From Chlamydia trachomatis (GTDB lineage: Bacteria; Chlamydiota; Chlamydiia; Chlamydiales; Rhabdochlamydiaceae): a DNA stretch of 32,011 nucleotides. The position numbers and the translations under genes are program-made. Location: assembly GCA_945905275.1 (NCBI GenBank), contig CAMDPQ010000007.1, forward strand, positions 1 to 32,011, written 5' to 3'. Under the pieces are notes generated by a model that saw nothing but the letters and a program-made list of their open reading frames with translations, had not been told where the DNA came from and did not search any database. Every line of letters begins with the position of its first letter. The stretch's first letter is position 1. Positions 22,624-31,766 of the stretch are shown here, in pieces.

Positions 22624-24540
22624 ATGACTCAACAAAAGAAAAGTAGAATTATCGGTATAGATCTCGGCACTACCAATTCTTGTGTCGCCATTATGGAAGG
22701 TGGCGTACCAAAAGTGATTGCCAACGCAGAAGGAGCTAGAACAACTCCATCTGTTGTATCTTATAAAGGAGGAGAGCGGCTTGTAGGAATCCCTGCTAAA
22801 CGACAATCTGTGACCAATCCTGAAAAAACGATCTTTTCTGCAAAGCGTTTTATCGGAAGAAAATTCGCAGAAGTGCAATCGGAAATTAAAACTGTACCGT
22901 ATAAAGTGATTGCCAACAGCAATGGCGATGCCGTTATTGAAGTCGATGGAAAAGCCCTATCCCCTGAAGAAGTAGGCGCGCAAGTTCTGTTAAAAATGAA
23001 AGAAACAGCAGAAGCTTATCTCGGAGAAAAGATCACTGAAGCCGTCATCACCGTACCTGCCTACTTTAACGACTCGCAAAGACAGTCCACAAAAGATGCA
23101 GGACGTATTGCAGGTCTTGATGTCAAAAGAATCATCCCAGAGCCAACAGCAGCAGCTCTAGCTTACGGTCTTGATAAACAACAAGATACGAAAATTGCTG
23201 TCTTTGATTTAGGTGGAGGAACCTTTGATATTTCTATCCTCGAAATTGGTGATGGAATCTTTGAAGTACTCTCCACTAACGGAGATACCCACCTCGGCGG
23301 CGATGACTTTGATAATGTTATTCTACATTGGATGCTCGATGAATTTAAAAAAGAAACAGGCATCGACCTAAGCAAAGATAAAATGGCACTACAAAGACTG
23401 CGCGATGCCGCTGAAAAAGCCAAAATTGAGCTTTCCGGGACGCAAACGACAGAAATTAACCAACCGTTTATTACAATGGACGCAAGCGGCCCAAAACACC
23501 TTGCGCTCACCTTAAATCGAGCAAAATTTGAATCCTTAGCTCATAATCTCATTGAAAGAACCGCTGAACCTTGTCTAAAAGCGATGAAAGATTCAGGTCT
23601 GAGCAGGGAACAGATTAACGAAGTGATTTTAGTCGGTGGCATGACCCGTATGCCAGCTGTCGAACAAAAAGTGAAGGAGATCTTTGGCAAGGACCCTCAT
23701 AAAGGGGTAAACCCGGATGAAGTCGTAGCCATCGGTGCTGCAATCCAAGGTGCAGTTCTTTCAGGTGATGTTAAAGATGTTCTTCTTCTGGATGTGATTC
23801 CTCTCACCCTCGGCATTGAAACACTCGGAGGTGTTCTCACACCTATCGTAGAAAGAAACACGACGATCCCGACCCAGAAAAAGCAAGTCTTTTCTACTGC
23901 TGCAGATAACCAACCGGCAGTAACGATCGTTGTGCTCCAAGGAGAAAGGAAAATGGCCAAAGACAACAAAGAAATTGGTCGTTTTGATCTTACAGACATC
24001 CCACCTGCACCTCGTGGCATGCCTCAAATCGAAGTAGCCTTTGATATCGATGCAGATGGTATCTTACATGTATCCGCCAAAGATGTGCAGTCTGGTAAAG
24101 AACAGAAAATTAAAATCGAAGCAAAATCAGGTCTTGATGAGCACGAAATTAAACGGATGCTCAAAGATGCAGAAGAGCACGCGGAAGAAGACCGTATTCG
24201 CAAAGAAGAAATTGAATCCCGTAATGAAGCAGACTCTTTGGCTTTCCGAGCCGAAAAATCGTTAGCCGAGTATAAAGATAAACTTCCAGCTAATATCGTC
24301 TCCGAGATTCAAGGAAAGATTGATGCTCTAAAAGAAGCTCTGAAAGGGACACATCTCCCTCAAATCAATAAAGCTAAAGATGAGCTCAATACTCATATGC
24401 AAAAAATTGGGGAAGCAATGCAAGCATCTGCTGGACAAGGTCCTGGCCCTCAGTCAGGAGCCAATGCCCAAGCAAGCTCGAAAAAGCCGGAGATGGAAGA
24501 AGCGGAAGTGGAGATTCTGAACGATTCAGATAAAAAATAA
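22624..24540 (+). CDS. dnaK: Chaperone DnaK (Hsp70)
   Basis: The 638-residue product is a complete Hsp70. The ATPase domain begins with [11 protein letters not shown] near residue 9 and shows [10 protein letters not shown] near 199 and [11 protein letters not shown] near 337. The linker is D-V-L-L-L-D-V at about 384-390, followed by the substrate-binding domain with L-G-I-E-T-L-G-G. The C-terminus has a Gly- and Pro-rich stretch before the final E-V-E-I-L-N-D. The protein folds and disaggregates other proteins with GrpE and DnaJ; dnaJ is not in the window. GGAG at 22615 is a good ribosome-binding site. A strong hairpin terminator follows. Confidence 0.98.
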   Translation: MTQQKKSRIIGIDLGTTNSCVAIMEGGVPKVIANAEGARTTPSVVSYKGGERLVGIPAKRQSVTNPEKTIFSAKRFIGRKFAEVQSEIKTVPYKVIANSNGDAVIEVDGKALSPEEVGAQVLLKMKETAEAYLGEKITEAVITVPAYFNDSQRQSTKDAGRIAGLDVKRIIPEPTAAALAYGLDKQQDTKIAVFDLGGGTFDISILEIGDGIFEVLSTNGDTHLGGDDFDNVILHWMLDEFKKETGIDLSKDKMALQRLRDAAEKAKIELSGTQTTEINQPFITMDASGPKHLALTLNRAKFESLAHNLIERTAEPCLKAMKDSGLSREQINEVILVGGMTRMPAVEQKVKEIFGKDPHKGVNPDEVVAIGAAIQGAVLSGDVKDVLLLDVIPLTLGIETLGGVLTPIVERNTTIPTQKKQVFSTAADNQPAVTIVVLQGERKMAKDNKEIGRFDLTDIPPAPRGMPQIEVAFDIDADGILHVSAKDVQSGKEQKIKIEAKSGLDEHEIKRMLKDAEEHAEEDRIRKEEIESRNEADSLAFRAEKSLAEYKDKLPANIVSEIQGKIDALKEALKGTHLPQINKAKDELNTHMQKIGEAMQASAGQGPGPQSGANAQASSKKPEMEEAEVEILNDSDKK

Positions 24541-24558
24541 TAACCGTTAACCACCTCT

Positions 24559-24599
24559 AATAAGCAGGTAGAAAGATCTCTTTTTACCTGCTTATTTAC
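24559..24599 (+). terminator. Rho-independent-like terminator after dnaK
   Basis: AATAAGCAGGTA at 24559-24570 pairs perfectly over 12 bases with TACCTGCTTATT at 24585-24596, with a 14-base loop. It starts 19 bases after the dnaK stop. A long T-run after the stem is missing, but the structure closes the heat-shock operon. Confidence 0.75.
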
Positions 24600-24775
24600 T
24601 TACTACACGGACCTCTAAGGTGCCTAATAGAACGTTTCCAGAAGGGGATGCATAAAAAATAGTTACCTTCTACTCTACCAGGCAATGCGTCTGCTCTAAA
24701 TAAAAAAGTATATCTATTAAATAGGTCTTTAATCAAAAATTACCCCCCTTTTACCTTACGAGAGGTTATGGTAAT

Positions 24776-26794
24776 ATGATACCAATTTCAGGTCTCAAAG
24801 GCCTTGTTTTTAAAGCTTCCTCTTTTCTAAACCCACCTCGACGGTTAAACGATTCTACTCTTAAACCCCAGTCCTCGTTTTCAAGATCTAAGCAAGAAAG
24901 TCCCTCTCCTGCTTCAGCTCATGAAACACATCAAACGGCGCAAGAATACCTACTCCATGACCAGAAAAGCTTACTAGATGAGCATACGCATAACCTGCAA
25001 ATAATAGGAATGGTTCTAAAAAATCCGACAACCCACACCCTATTACCAGCCTCGATCCGATCCATACTATCGCAAGCGACCAAGCAATCATGGCTACAAT
25101 TCTCTCTACATATTGCGAAACTCCACCCACCGCTCCTCCATCCTCAAGAAGGATCCCTTTTACAACAATTGCAAAAAAGCGCCCTTGAAGATATGCAGTT
25201 TCATCAAGCTAATTACGCTCTGATTTATTTAGAAATCTTTACGATACAGAAGGAAGAATCCCCTGCATTAGCCCAAGAGTTCTTGGCTCAAAACCCTCCC
25301 CCTGAAAGCATCTTACGCAGACTCCTATTACGAGAATCTGAAGGACTTCTCAATGAAGAGACCAAAGGCCCTATCGAACACTTTTTTCTCTCCGAGCGTG
25401 AACAAGCCAAAATAACAATCTCTGCTCGCTATGAGCATCTGATGCATAGAATAGGACATTCTACAGAGCACGATCATTTAAGCGTCCTATTGGCTCCGTA
25501 TTTCTTATTTAATGAACGAATATACCGTGCAACCCATAATAGTATCACTGGCCTTGAAAACCTGGGTAAACATGATTGTTGGATTAACACCTGGGTACAA
25601 ACAATATGCAGTGTCCGATGCCTCTATCAAATACTGGAAAGAGCGGTGCAATTATCCTCTGATGTACAGGATCCCTCTGCCTTATACCTACAACAAATAA
25701 AACAAGAAGTGGACTGTTTTATTAGGGATAAAACACGATCCCATCCAGCTCAAATCTCAAAAGCCAATACATCCATTATTCGTCATGCGCTACATCGCCT
25801 ATTTCCCACAGAGGTGTCCTATGAAGCCGCTAATGAAGATGACCCGGCAAAGATTATCGAACTTCTCTATAGCCTTCATGAAAGAATCGCTGTAGCTTAC
25901 CCAATGAGATCTACGAGATATACACTCGGTATAAAACAAACAATCATTTATCCTGAGCCGACAGAAGAAGTCCTTCAACCCAACACGGCGCATCTGCGTG
26001 AGTCTGAACTCACTCTTCGATATCCTTATAATGTATTACCAGACCGTCATGAGCTCGTCCTACTACCTGTTAATCCCCACCGATTAACGCATATAGACAC
26101 CTTCTCTGCCGACCAACTCTTACTCACTGCCTTTACCGATTCAGTGCCCGCGTATAGCGACCCTCGCCTACAGCTAAGCGATCCCCGAGGGCTTGGAGGG
26201 CATATTAAGCTGAAACGTTTTGCCACTCCTATGGAGTTGACCTACCGTTTCAGCTCCCCACCCGAGGAACTGTGCTTTAGAATAATCCCTGACTTTACCT
26301 ATACACAGGAGTTAGATACCCCTAATAGATGCCGCGTGCAGATCATCTCCCATGCTCTCCCTATTCCCACACGATTCACTCTCACAGAAGACCTCTCTGG
26401 AGGCCCAGCTACAACCTACGCTATTACATCCTTCATCCGTAAACTAGGAAATACTGATGCAGGGCATTATCAGAGCTATCAGACAGACTCCATAGGGCAG
26501 TGGCACTGTTGCTCAGATAGCACCACTCAACGCATCTCCGAATACGACATGAGGACCCAGGCATTGCCTTATAGTTGCATGATCTTTTATACTAGACTAC
26601 CCCAACTAGATCCCCTGGCCCCCCGGATTACCGTAGGAGTAGCCATCCAGTCGATAAACACCCCCCGAGAACCCATCCCCTCTCGATCCCCTACAAACTA
26701 TCTTTCCACTCAAATTATAGAGTGCCTGGATTGTGTCTGGAATGGCTGCCAAAGACTATTCCAATGGTTACGGAACTACCTCTCTTCCTGTTGA
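24776..26794 (+). CDS. USP-like (peptidase C19) candidate deubiquitinase
   Basis: This 672-residue protein has the landmarks of ubiquitin-specific proteases. A Cys box, G-L-E-N-L-G-K-H-D-C-W-I-N-T-W-V-Q, places a candidate nucleophile at C268. A His box, D-A-G-H-Y-Q-S-Y, places H564, followed by W-H-C-C-S-D with D581 as third residue. The spacing (296 residues between Cys and His) suits USP domains. Residues 1-255 are a Ser/Pro-rich start and a helical region not recognised; no C-terminal membrane helix is evident. USPs remove ubiquitin from proteins and are rare in bacteria, so export into the host cell is likely but not shown. The start follows GAGAGG about 10 bases upstream. The neighbour at 27128 is a paralogue. 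Confidence 0.75.
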   Translation: MIPISGLKGLVFKASSFLNPPRRLNDSTLKPQSSFSRSKQESPSPASAHETHQTAQEYLLHDQKSLLDEHTHNLQIIGMVLKNPTTHTLLPASIRSILSQATKQSWLQFSLHIAKLHPPLLHPQEGSLLQQLQKSALEDMQFHQANYALIYLEIFTIQKEESPALAQEFLAQNPPPESILRRLLLRESEGLLNEETKGPIEHFFLSEREQAKITISARYEHLMHRIGHSTEHDHLSVLLAPYFLFNERIYRATHNSITGLENLGKHDCWINTWVQTICSVRCLYQILERAVQLSSDVQDPSALYLQQIKQEVDCFIRDKTRSHPAQISKANTSIIRHALHRLFPTEVSYEAANEDDPAKIIELLYSLHERIAVAYPMRSTRYTLGIKQTIIYPEPTEEVLQPNTAHLRESELTLRYPYNVLPDRHELVLLPVNPHRLTHIDTFSADQLLLTAFTDSVPAYSDPRLQLSDPRGLGGHIKLKRFATPMELTYRFSSPPEELCFRIIPDFTYTQELDTPNRCRVQIISHALPIPTRFTLTEDLSGGPATTYAITSFIRKLGNTDAGHYQSYQTDSIGQWHCCSDSTTQRISEYDMRTQALPYSCMIFYTRLPQLDPLAPRITVGVAIQSINTPREPIPSRSPTNYLSTQIIECLDCVWNGCQRLFQWLRNYLSSC

Positions 26795-27127
26795 TGAAAA
26801 TATTAATGATTAAGAATATAAAAAACATCAACCCTATACAACTCGAATATATATAGAACATTTTACATATCAACGAGTTATGTATAAATCTCCCTAAAAA
26901 AACACCCGTTTATAATAACATGCTAGACAATTCATTCGCTTCACGTGCTTCCTAATCCCAGCAATTACGTAGGGAAAACAGGCTCCTGATACTTTTGCAA
27001 TCAACTTTAAAATCGGTTAATTATAAATAATTCATATTATTTTTTAAAATTAACACGAACTTAATAAGTTTTAATTAAACTATACTTAATAAAATATAAT
27101 TATAAGACCGAATAATAGAGAGAAAAT
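26795..27127. promoter_or_regulatory. AT-rich intergenic region with candidate promoter
   Basis: No gene is visible. A TATAAT hexamer at 27095-27100, 28 bases before the downstream ATG, with a weak TTAATT at 27071-27076 (18-base spacing), may form a promoter for the second USP-like gene. The sequence becomes very AT-rich from about 27010. A short hairpin of six pairs (TACATA and TATGTA) lies near 26867-26890. Confidence 0.4.
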
Positions 27128-28513
27128 ATGATATCAACTGAAACACATGCATCCATTATGACGCCGTTGAGTTTAACGGGAATACCCCCTTCCTCCCCTA
27201 TTGTATCCTGCCTCCCTTGCCAATCCAGAGAACACGAGGCCGAATCACTTGTTGGAAGAGTCTGCTCATTAACTGGACTGACAAATAACCAAGGTGGGAA
27301 AGATTGCGCCATTAATTGCTTCTTACAGATCATAGCCAGTCAACCAGCGCTTGCAGCGCTTATCGAAAATCTCATTACCGTAGTAGGTGAAAATGAAGAA
27401 CGACTACCCCTCTTGGAGGATCTAATAACCCTTAATCATACAGTAAAAACACTGATCCAACTACGACAAGCTCCGACCGATGGATTAACAGTGAGTTCAG
27501 CAGAGCTTCGTCCTATCCTTAACAGGTTATTTCCTAGATGCGTTGATAAAGACCCTACAGGACAAATCGATATGATCGAGTTGTTTGGATCTGTATTTCA
27601 ATTACATCAAGAATTAAGTCAAAACAGCGCGTGTCTGCTGCCTCTTACAGAAACAAGATCCTATACAGCAACAGGAAAAACAGCCCTATACCGAGAAGAG
27701 GCTATAGAATTACCGAAGCCTGCACAAACGCCATACCAAGATGAGGTATTTTTACATGTTTCCTCCCATCTCGCAGATCGATGGATCGATGAAATTACCA
27801 CAGCTGTAGAAGAGCATGCGTTTACAGAAGAGATAGCCATTCCCTATACTACTGAGCAACAAACTAATTTTTTGACCGCCCTACTTAAGCAAGAAAAACC
27901 CTCTTATTATTTCAATCCAGCATCCTGCACTAATGCCGAGGGTGTATTGATCGAACATGAATATGTGGAAACCAGTCAACTCGCATTTACAATGGTTCCT
28001 GAAGAGTTATTTTTTGCTGTGACAAGAAATCATGACGGACAGAGGGCTACCATACAGAAATGTATCGAAATCGAAGGCTCCTTCTTTGATTGTCCTGTCG
28101 AAATACCTATACCCCTTGCACCTAATATACAGTTCTCTTCTGCCTTCATGCCGCAGCCATCGAGCTATCAGATTGACTGGCTCGCGATTCAAAGTGGTGG
28201 CGGAGCAGAGGGTGGACACTGGACATGTGTATGTAAGGTCGAAAATCAATGGGTAGAGTTTAATGATGCGCAGGTAAAGATCCTTAATGATGAAGAGGTC
28301 TATCTCAAGCTGCAAGTAGCAAGTATTATTCACTATAAAAAAGGGGATGAAGGTATCGATACACCATCTTCTGAGCACGAAGAGATTGAAGCCTTACCAC
28401 CCAACACTTTGGCAGCTGATCATCCAGGTATTTCAGCTAGCTGGCTTACACTCGGGGCAGGAGCTGCTGCAGTCGTTGGATTGGCCATACTAGCCGCAAA
28501 ATCTAGAAAGTAA
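27128..28513 (+). CDS. USP-like candidate deubiquitinase with C-terminal membrane anchor
   Basis: This 461-residue protein is a shorter paralogue of the upstream one. The Cys box is G-L-T-N-N-Q-G-G-K-D-C-A-I-N-C-F-L-Q with C60, the His box is E-G-G-H-W-T-C-V with H364, and the following W-V-E-F-N-D-A-Q-V gives N379 or D380 as third residue, in place of the usual W-Y-x-F-D-D. Shared with the neighbour are L-x-R-L-F-P and D-P then E-L-x-x-x-L-H after the Cys box, and P-E-E-L-x-F. Residues 438-457 are a single hydrophobic helix ending in K-S-R-K, a tail-anchor arrangement. AGAGAG lies before the ATG. It may act on host ubiquitin at a membrane; activity, export and location are inferences. Confidence 0.72.
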   Translation: MISTETHASIMTPLSLTGIPPSSPIVSCLPCQSREHEAESLVGRVCSLTGLTNNQGGKDCAINCFLQIIASQPALAALIENLITVVGENEERLPLLEDLITLNHTVKTLIQLRQAPTDGLTVSSAELRPILNRLFPRCVDKDPTGQIDMIELFGSVFQLHQELSQNSACLLPLTETRSYTATGKTALYREEAIELPKPAQTPYQDEVFLHVSSHLADRWIDEITTAVEEHAFTEEIAIPYTTEQQTNFLTALLKQEKPSYYFNPASCTNAEGVLIEHEYVETSQLAFTMVPEELFFAVTRNHDGQRATIQKCIEIEGSFFDCPVEIPIPLAPNIQFSSAFMPQPSSYQIDWLAIQSGGGAEGGHWTCVCKVENQWVEFNDAQVKILNDEEVYLKLQVASIIHYKKGDEGIDTPSSEHEEIEALPPNTLAADHPGISASWLTLGAGAAAVVGLAILAAKSRK

Positions 28514-28523
28514 ACAAGCAAAG

Positions 28524-28566
28524 AGCCTTAGGTAGGATGAACAATTTGTTGATCCTACCTAAGGCT
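28524..28566. terminator. Bidirectional hairpin terminator
   Basis: AGCCTTAGGTAGGAT (28524-28538) pairs perfectly with ATCCTACCTAAGGCT (28552-28566) around a 13-base loop that can itself form four pairs. It lies between the convergent USP-like gene (ends 28513) and rseP (ends 28575), and T-rich sequence follows on both strands, so it probably serves both. Confidence 0.85.
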
Positions 28567-28574
28567 TTGTGTTA

Positions 28575-30515
28575 CTAGAAAAATTGTGAAATCAATCTTA
28601 CAATATCATTATACGTCGCATATAAGAAAAACAAAAGCATCAGAACAATAAAGGGGATGATCAATCTCTCCATTGTTTTAGCTTTAATTCTTTTTTTCGT
28701 TAAAGCTTCCCAGATAGACATGCAGACATGTCCCCCATCGAGCACGGGAAGGGGCAGCAGATTGAGTATGCCTAGATTTAAGCTGATCGTAGCAATCCAA
28801 AAGAGAGCTTCGTTGATTCCCGTTGTCCAACCATGATGAATGGCTTGCACAATGCCTACTGGACCTGACATATACTTAGGACTTAGGTAGCCGGTAAATA
28901 ACGCCTTAATCGTTCTCCATGTTTCATCAAAAGCGCTGAAGAAAAGTCGAAAAGGAGACGGATTATAAATGACAGCACGATCCTCTAGCTGGATACCAAG
29001 AATCAGTTTTTTCTGACTATCTTCTAAAAGACGAAGAGCCTCTTCTTTTTGCCTAGGATCTTTTAAGGATTCGATCTGCTTTTTTTGTGCAATAACCTCT
29101 TGAGATCTCTGTGCTTTTTTTGCATCAGGCAATGGGTATTCTGCAATCGTTTTCGGTTGTATAGGAGCTAGTAAACATAAGTTACCAACCAATATTTTCC
29201 TTTTTTTCGTCCCAATCGATGCTACAAGCTCATCAATATGCTGAAAGTCGATTTCATGGAAGAAAGAAGCATCTGCTACCTGCCAATTTAATGGAGGAAA
29301 GGTAGATCCTCTCTCAATAATCATCTGCACCTGTCTTGTTTGTAGTCTTTTGACAATCTCAATGGCACTACTAGTTAGCTGTCCATCAACGGCTACAATC
29401 TTATCCCCTGGCAACAGAACCTGATCCAAATGAGACCTTGAAGCTACTTGATGAGTCGTTTCATCTAGATTATCATCCAGGTAACTAATAGAGGACTGAA
29501 CTACACCTTCTGGCGTCAAATCATAAGGAATAAAAAAGGAATCTAGTAGAGGGCTAGGGATGGCAGCAGCAAATAGCCAATCATGGATCTCTGACTTCTC
29601 TATTTGATTCATACGAAGATCGGATACCGCTACCCGGGGAATTTTTGTAATAAAAAAGTCCTGTCCCCTCCGAATGGTCACAACAGAGATCTGCTGATTG
29701 ATAACATTCACGAGTTGCTTTTGAGAAAAGATCAGCTCACCATCTGCCCAAATAATCCTATCATTATCTTGTAGGCCAAGATCGCGCATCGGCGATCCTT
29801 CTACTGGATTAGAACCTCCAAAAGGATGATAGATTAAAAAACTTGCAGGGCTCATCAACCCTAACGTTACACGAGCCTTACTACTACCTGTTAAATTCTG
29901 TCCAGCATCTAAAGTAAACGTAAACGGCTGCTTTTGATGATTCTGATAGTCGATCGTGTAGCCTTGAAGAATCGGCGCCTCGGCATCTAAAAAAGCTGCG
30001 TAGACCAGTTCATTAAACCCAGTAAAAGGACGCTGATTGATCTTGGCAATCTCATCGCCGGGACGCACACCCCTATTGTATATCTGCGAAGACTTATCTA
30101 CCCAGCCTATTAAATGAGTATATTCTGAAAATAACTTCTCTCTTCCCCCACAGACCCAAATCATAGAAAATAAAAAAAGTGCCATGCAAATATTAACAAA
30201 AGGTCCTGCAAGAGCCACACGAATTCGAGCGATAGGAGACTTAGCAAAAAAACCACCTGGGATTTGATAAGGCTCTAAGTTCCCTTTTTTTTCCATCCCG
30301 GCAATTTTCACATAGCCACCGAATGGTAGCCAGCAAACCTGCCATTTTACACCGTCGATGTACCAAGAAAAAATGGGCTTGCCAAATCCTATGGCGAATA
30401 CCTCTACAATCATCCCCTCCCTGCGGGCAATAAAATAATGGCCTAGCTCATGAATAAAAATGAGAAATCCTAGCGCAAGAGCTGCCAGTAACATATATGC
30501 AATACTATAGATCAT
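28575..30515 (-). CDS. rseP: RseP/YaeL-type site-2 membrane metalloprotease
   Basis: The 646-residue product has the zinc motif H22-E-L-G-H26 in its first transmembrane helix and the second metal motif L-D-G-G-H at 592-596, followed by the last helices. Between them lie helices near 95-115, PDZ-like domains with V-R-P-G-D-E-I near 150 and L-L-P-G-D-K-I-V-A-V-D-G near 365, and a charged helical segment near 485-530. RseP cuts transmembrane anti-sigma factors and remnant signal peptides within the inner membrane. E. coli RseP is 450 residues; chlamydial members are longer, and the extra length here lies between the first PDZ and the C-terminal metal motif. It follows dxr after 17 bases, as I recall for Chlamydia. 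Confidence 0.93.
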   Translation of the reverse strand: MIYSIAYMLLAALALGFLIFIHELGHYFIARREGMIVEVFAIGFGKPIFSWYIDGVKWQVCWLPFGGYVKIAGMEKKGNLEPYQIPGGFFAKSPIARIRVALAGPFVNICMALFLFSMIWVCGGREKLFSEYTHLIGWVDKSSQIYNRGVRPGDEIAKINQRPFTGFNELVYAAFLDAEAPILQGYTIDYQNHQKQPFTFTLDAGQNLTGSSKARVTLGLMSPASFLIYHPFGGSNPVEGSPMRDLGLQDNDRIIWADGELIFSQKQLVNVINQQISVVTIRRGQDFFITKIPRVAVSDLRMNQIEKSEIHDWLFAAAIPSPLLDSFFIPYDLTPEGVVQSSISYLDDNLDETTHQVASRSHLDQVLLPGDKIVAVDGQLTSSAIEIVKRLQTRQVQMIIERGSTFPPLNWQVADASFFHEIDFQHIDELVASIGTKKRKILVGNLCLLAPIQPKTIAEYPLPDAKKAQRSQEVIAQKKQIESLKDPRQKEEALRLLEDSQKKLILGIQLEDRAVIYNPSPFRLFFSAFDETWRTIKALFTGYLSPKYMSGPVGIVQAIHHGWTTGINEALFWIATISLNLGILNLLPLPVLDGGHVCMSIWEALTKKRIKAKTMERLIIPFIVLMLLFFLYATYNDIVRLISQFF

Positions 30516-30532
30516 AATCTAGGGGCCTTAGG

Positions 30533-31678
30533 TTAAATGGTTTGAGCTTGGTCTCTAGCAAGAGCATCGATAGCAAAGACTTTATCAAGATCCATGTGCT
30601 TTTCGACTGTATGGGTAAGGCACAATTTTTCAAGCTTGCGAGAAATGTCAAGCCAACTAACTTCTCTTTGTAAAAATCGCTGTACAAGCACCTCATTGGC
30701 TGCATTGAGGTAGCAAGGCATACTACCACCTTGACGCAAAGCCGCAAAAGCCAGATCCAGACAAGGGAATTTTCCCTCTTCTGGCACAATAAATTCAAGT
30801 AATGGATGTTTGGTAAAGTTAAAAGAAGGAATCATCCCTCTCTGTCGATAGGGGAAGGTCAATGCAAATTGAATAGGAATAAGCATAGTAGGCTCAGACA
30901 TCTGCCCAATTATAGACCCATCGATAAACTCTACCATACTATGCACGACACTTTGAGGGTGTATTACCACTTCAATTTTCTCAAGAGGCACTTGAAAGAG
31001 ATAATGAGCCTCTATCACTTCCAGCCCCTTATTCATAAGGGTGGAGCTGTCTATCGTGATTTTTTTACCCATTGACCATGTAGGATGCCTTAGTGCTTTT
31101 TCAAGAGTAATCCCTTTCATGTCTTCCTGGGAATATCGATAAAATGGCCCTCCTGAAGCGGTTAATATCAATCTTGCAATCTCTGTATGATTCCGACCAG
31201 AGAGGCATTGAAAAATCGCGCTATGCTCACTATCGACTGGCAGAATCTGCACGTTATGCACCTTGGCAAGGTTCATAACGTACTCCCCCGCTGCAACAAG
31301 CACTTCTTTATTAGCAAGAGCGATGACTTTACCAGCCTCTATCGCTGCGACAGTAGGTCGAATACCGACAGCTCCTGTAATAGCTGACATCACAACATCA
31401 ACACCTGAATAAGAAGCTGCCTCGAGTAGACCATCCATCCCTCCTACAACGGGAATATGAGGAATCCGTCTCTGCAATTCCTTCACCTTTGATTCTTCAT
31501 AGACGGCTACAAGCTCCGGGCAAAATTGCCTTGCTTGCTGCTCTAAAAGATCAATATTCGAACCCGCAGCTAAGACTTTCACAGAGAACTGGTCCGGTAA
31601 ATGCGCAACGACCTCGAGTGTGTGTCGACCAATCGATCCCGTACTGCCAAGAATTCCAATCCGCTTTTTATTTTCCAT
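30533..31678 (-). CDS. dxr: 1-deoxy-D-xylulose 5-phosphate reductoisomerase
   Basis: The 381-residue product is complete. The NADPH-binding loop G-S-T-G-S-I-G is at 11-17, with A-L-A-N-K-E near 120, V-D-S-E-H-S-A-I-F-Q near 150 (metal and substrate), H-P-T-W-S-M-G and D-S-S-T-L-M-N-K-G-L-E near 195-220, and A-A-N-E near 330. The enzyme makes 2-C-methyl-D-erythritol 4-phosphate, the committed step of the non-mevalonate isoprenoid pathway in the cytoplasm. It lies between the metal ABC permease and rseP. No strong ribosome-binding site is seen before the ATG at 31678. Confidence 0.97.
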   Translation of the reverse strand: MENKKRIGILGSTGSIGRHTLEVVAHLPDQFSVKVLAAGSNIDLLEQQARQFCPELVAVYEESKVKELQRRIPHIPVVGGMDGLLEAASYSGVDVVMSAITGAVGIRPTVAAIEAGKVIALANKEVLVAAGEYVMNLAKVHNVQILPVDSEHSAIFQCLSGRNHTEIARLILTASGGPFYRYSQEDMKGITLEKALRHPTWSMGKKITIDSSTLMNKGLEVIEAHYLFQVPLEKIEVVIHPQSVVHSMVEFIDGSIIGQMSEPTMLIPIQFALTFPYRQRGMIPSFNFTKHPLLEFIVPEEGKFPCLDLAFAALRQGGSMPCYLNAANEVLVQRFLQREVSWLDISRKLEKLCLTHTVEKHMDLDKVFAIDALARDQAQTI

Positions 31679-31728
31679 CGAACCAAATAATACAAACTAA
31701 AAATAGTTAATTAAATAAAAACTACATC

Positions 31729-31766
31729 AAGAAGGATCTATAAGTCAACCTGAATTAGATCTTCTT
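31729..31766 (-). terminator. Imperfect hairpin at the end of the metal permease gene
   Basis: On the minus strand AAGAAGATCTA (31766-31756) can pair with TAGATCCTTCTT (31740-31729) with one bulged base and a 15-base loop. It overlaps the permease stop codon and lies in the 76-base gap before dxr. It could be an attenuating or processing structure; evidence for termination is weak. Confidence 0.35.
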
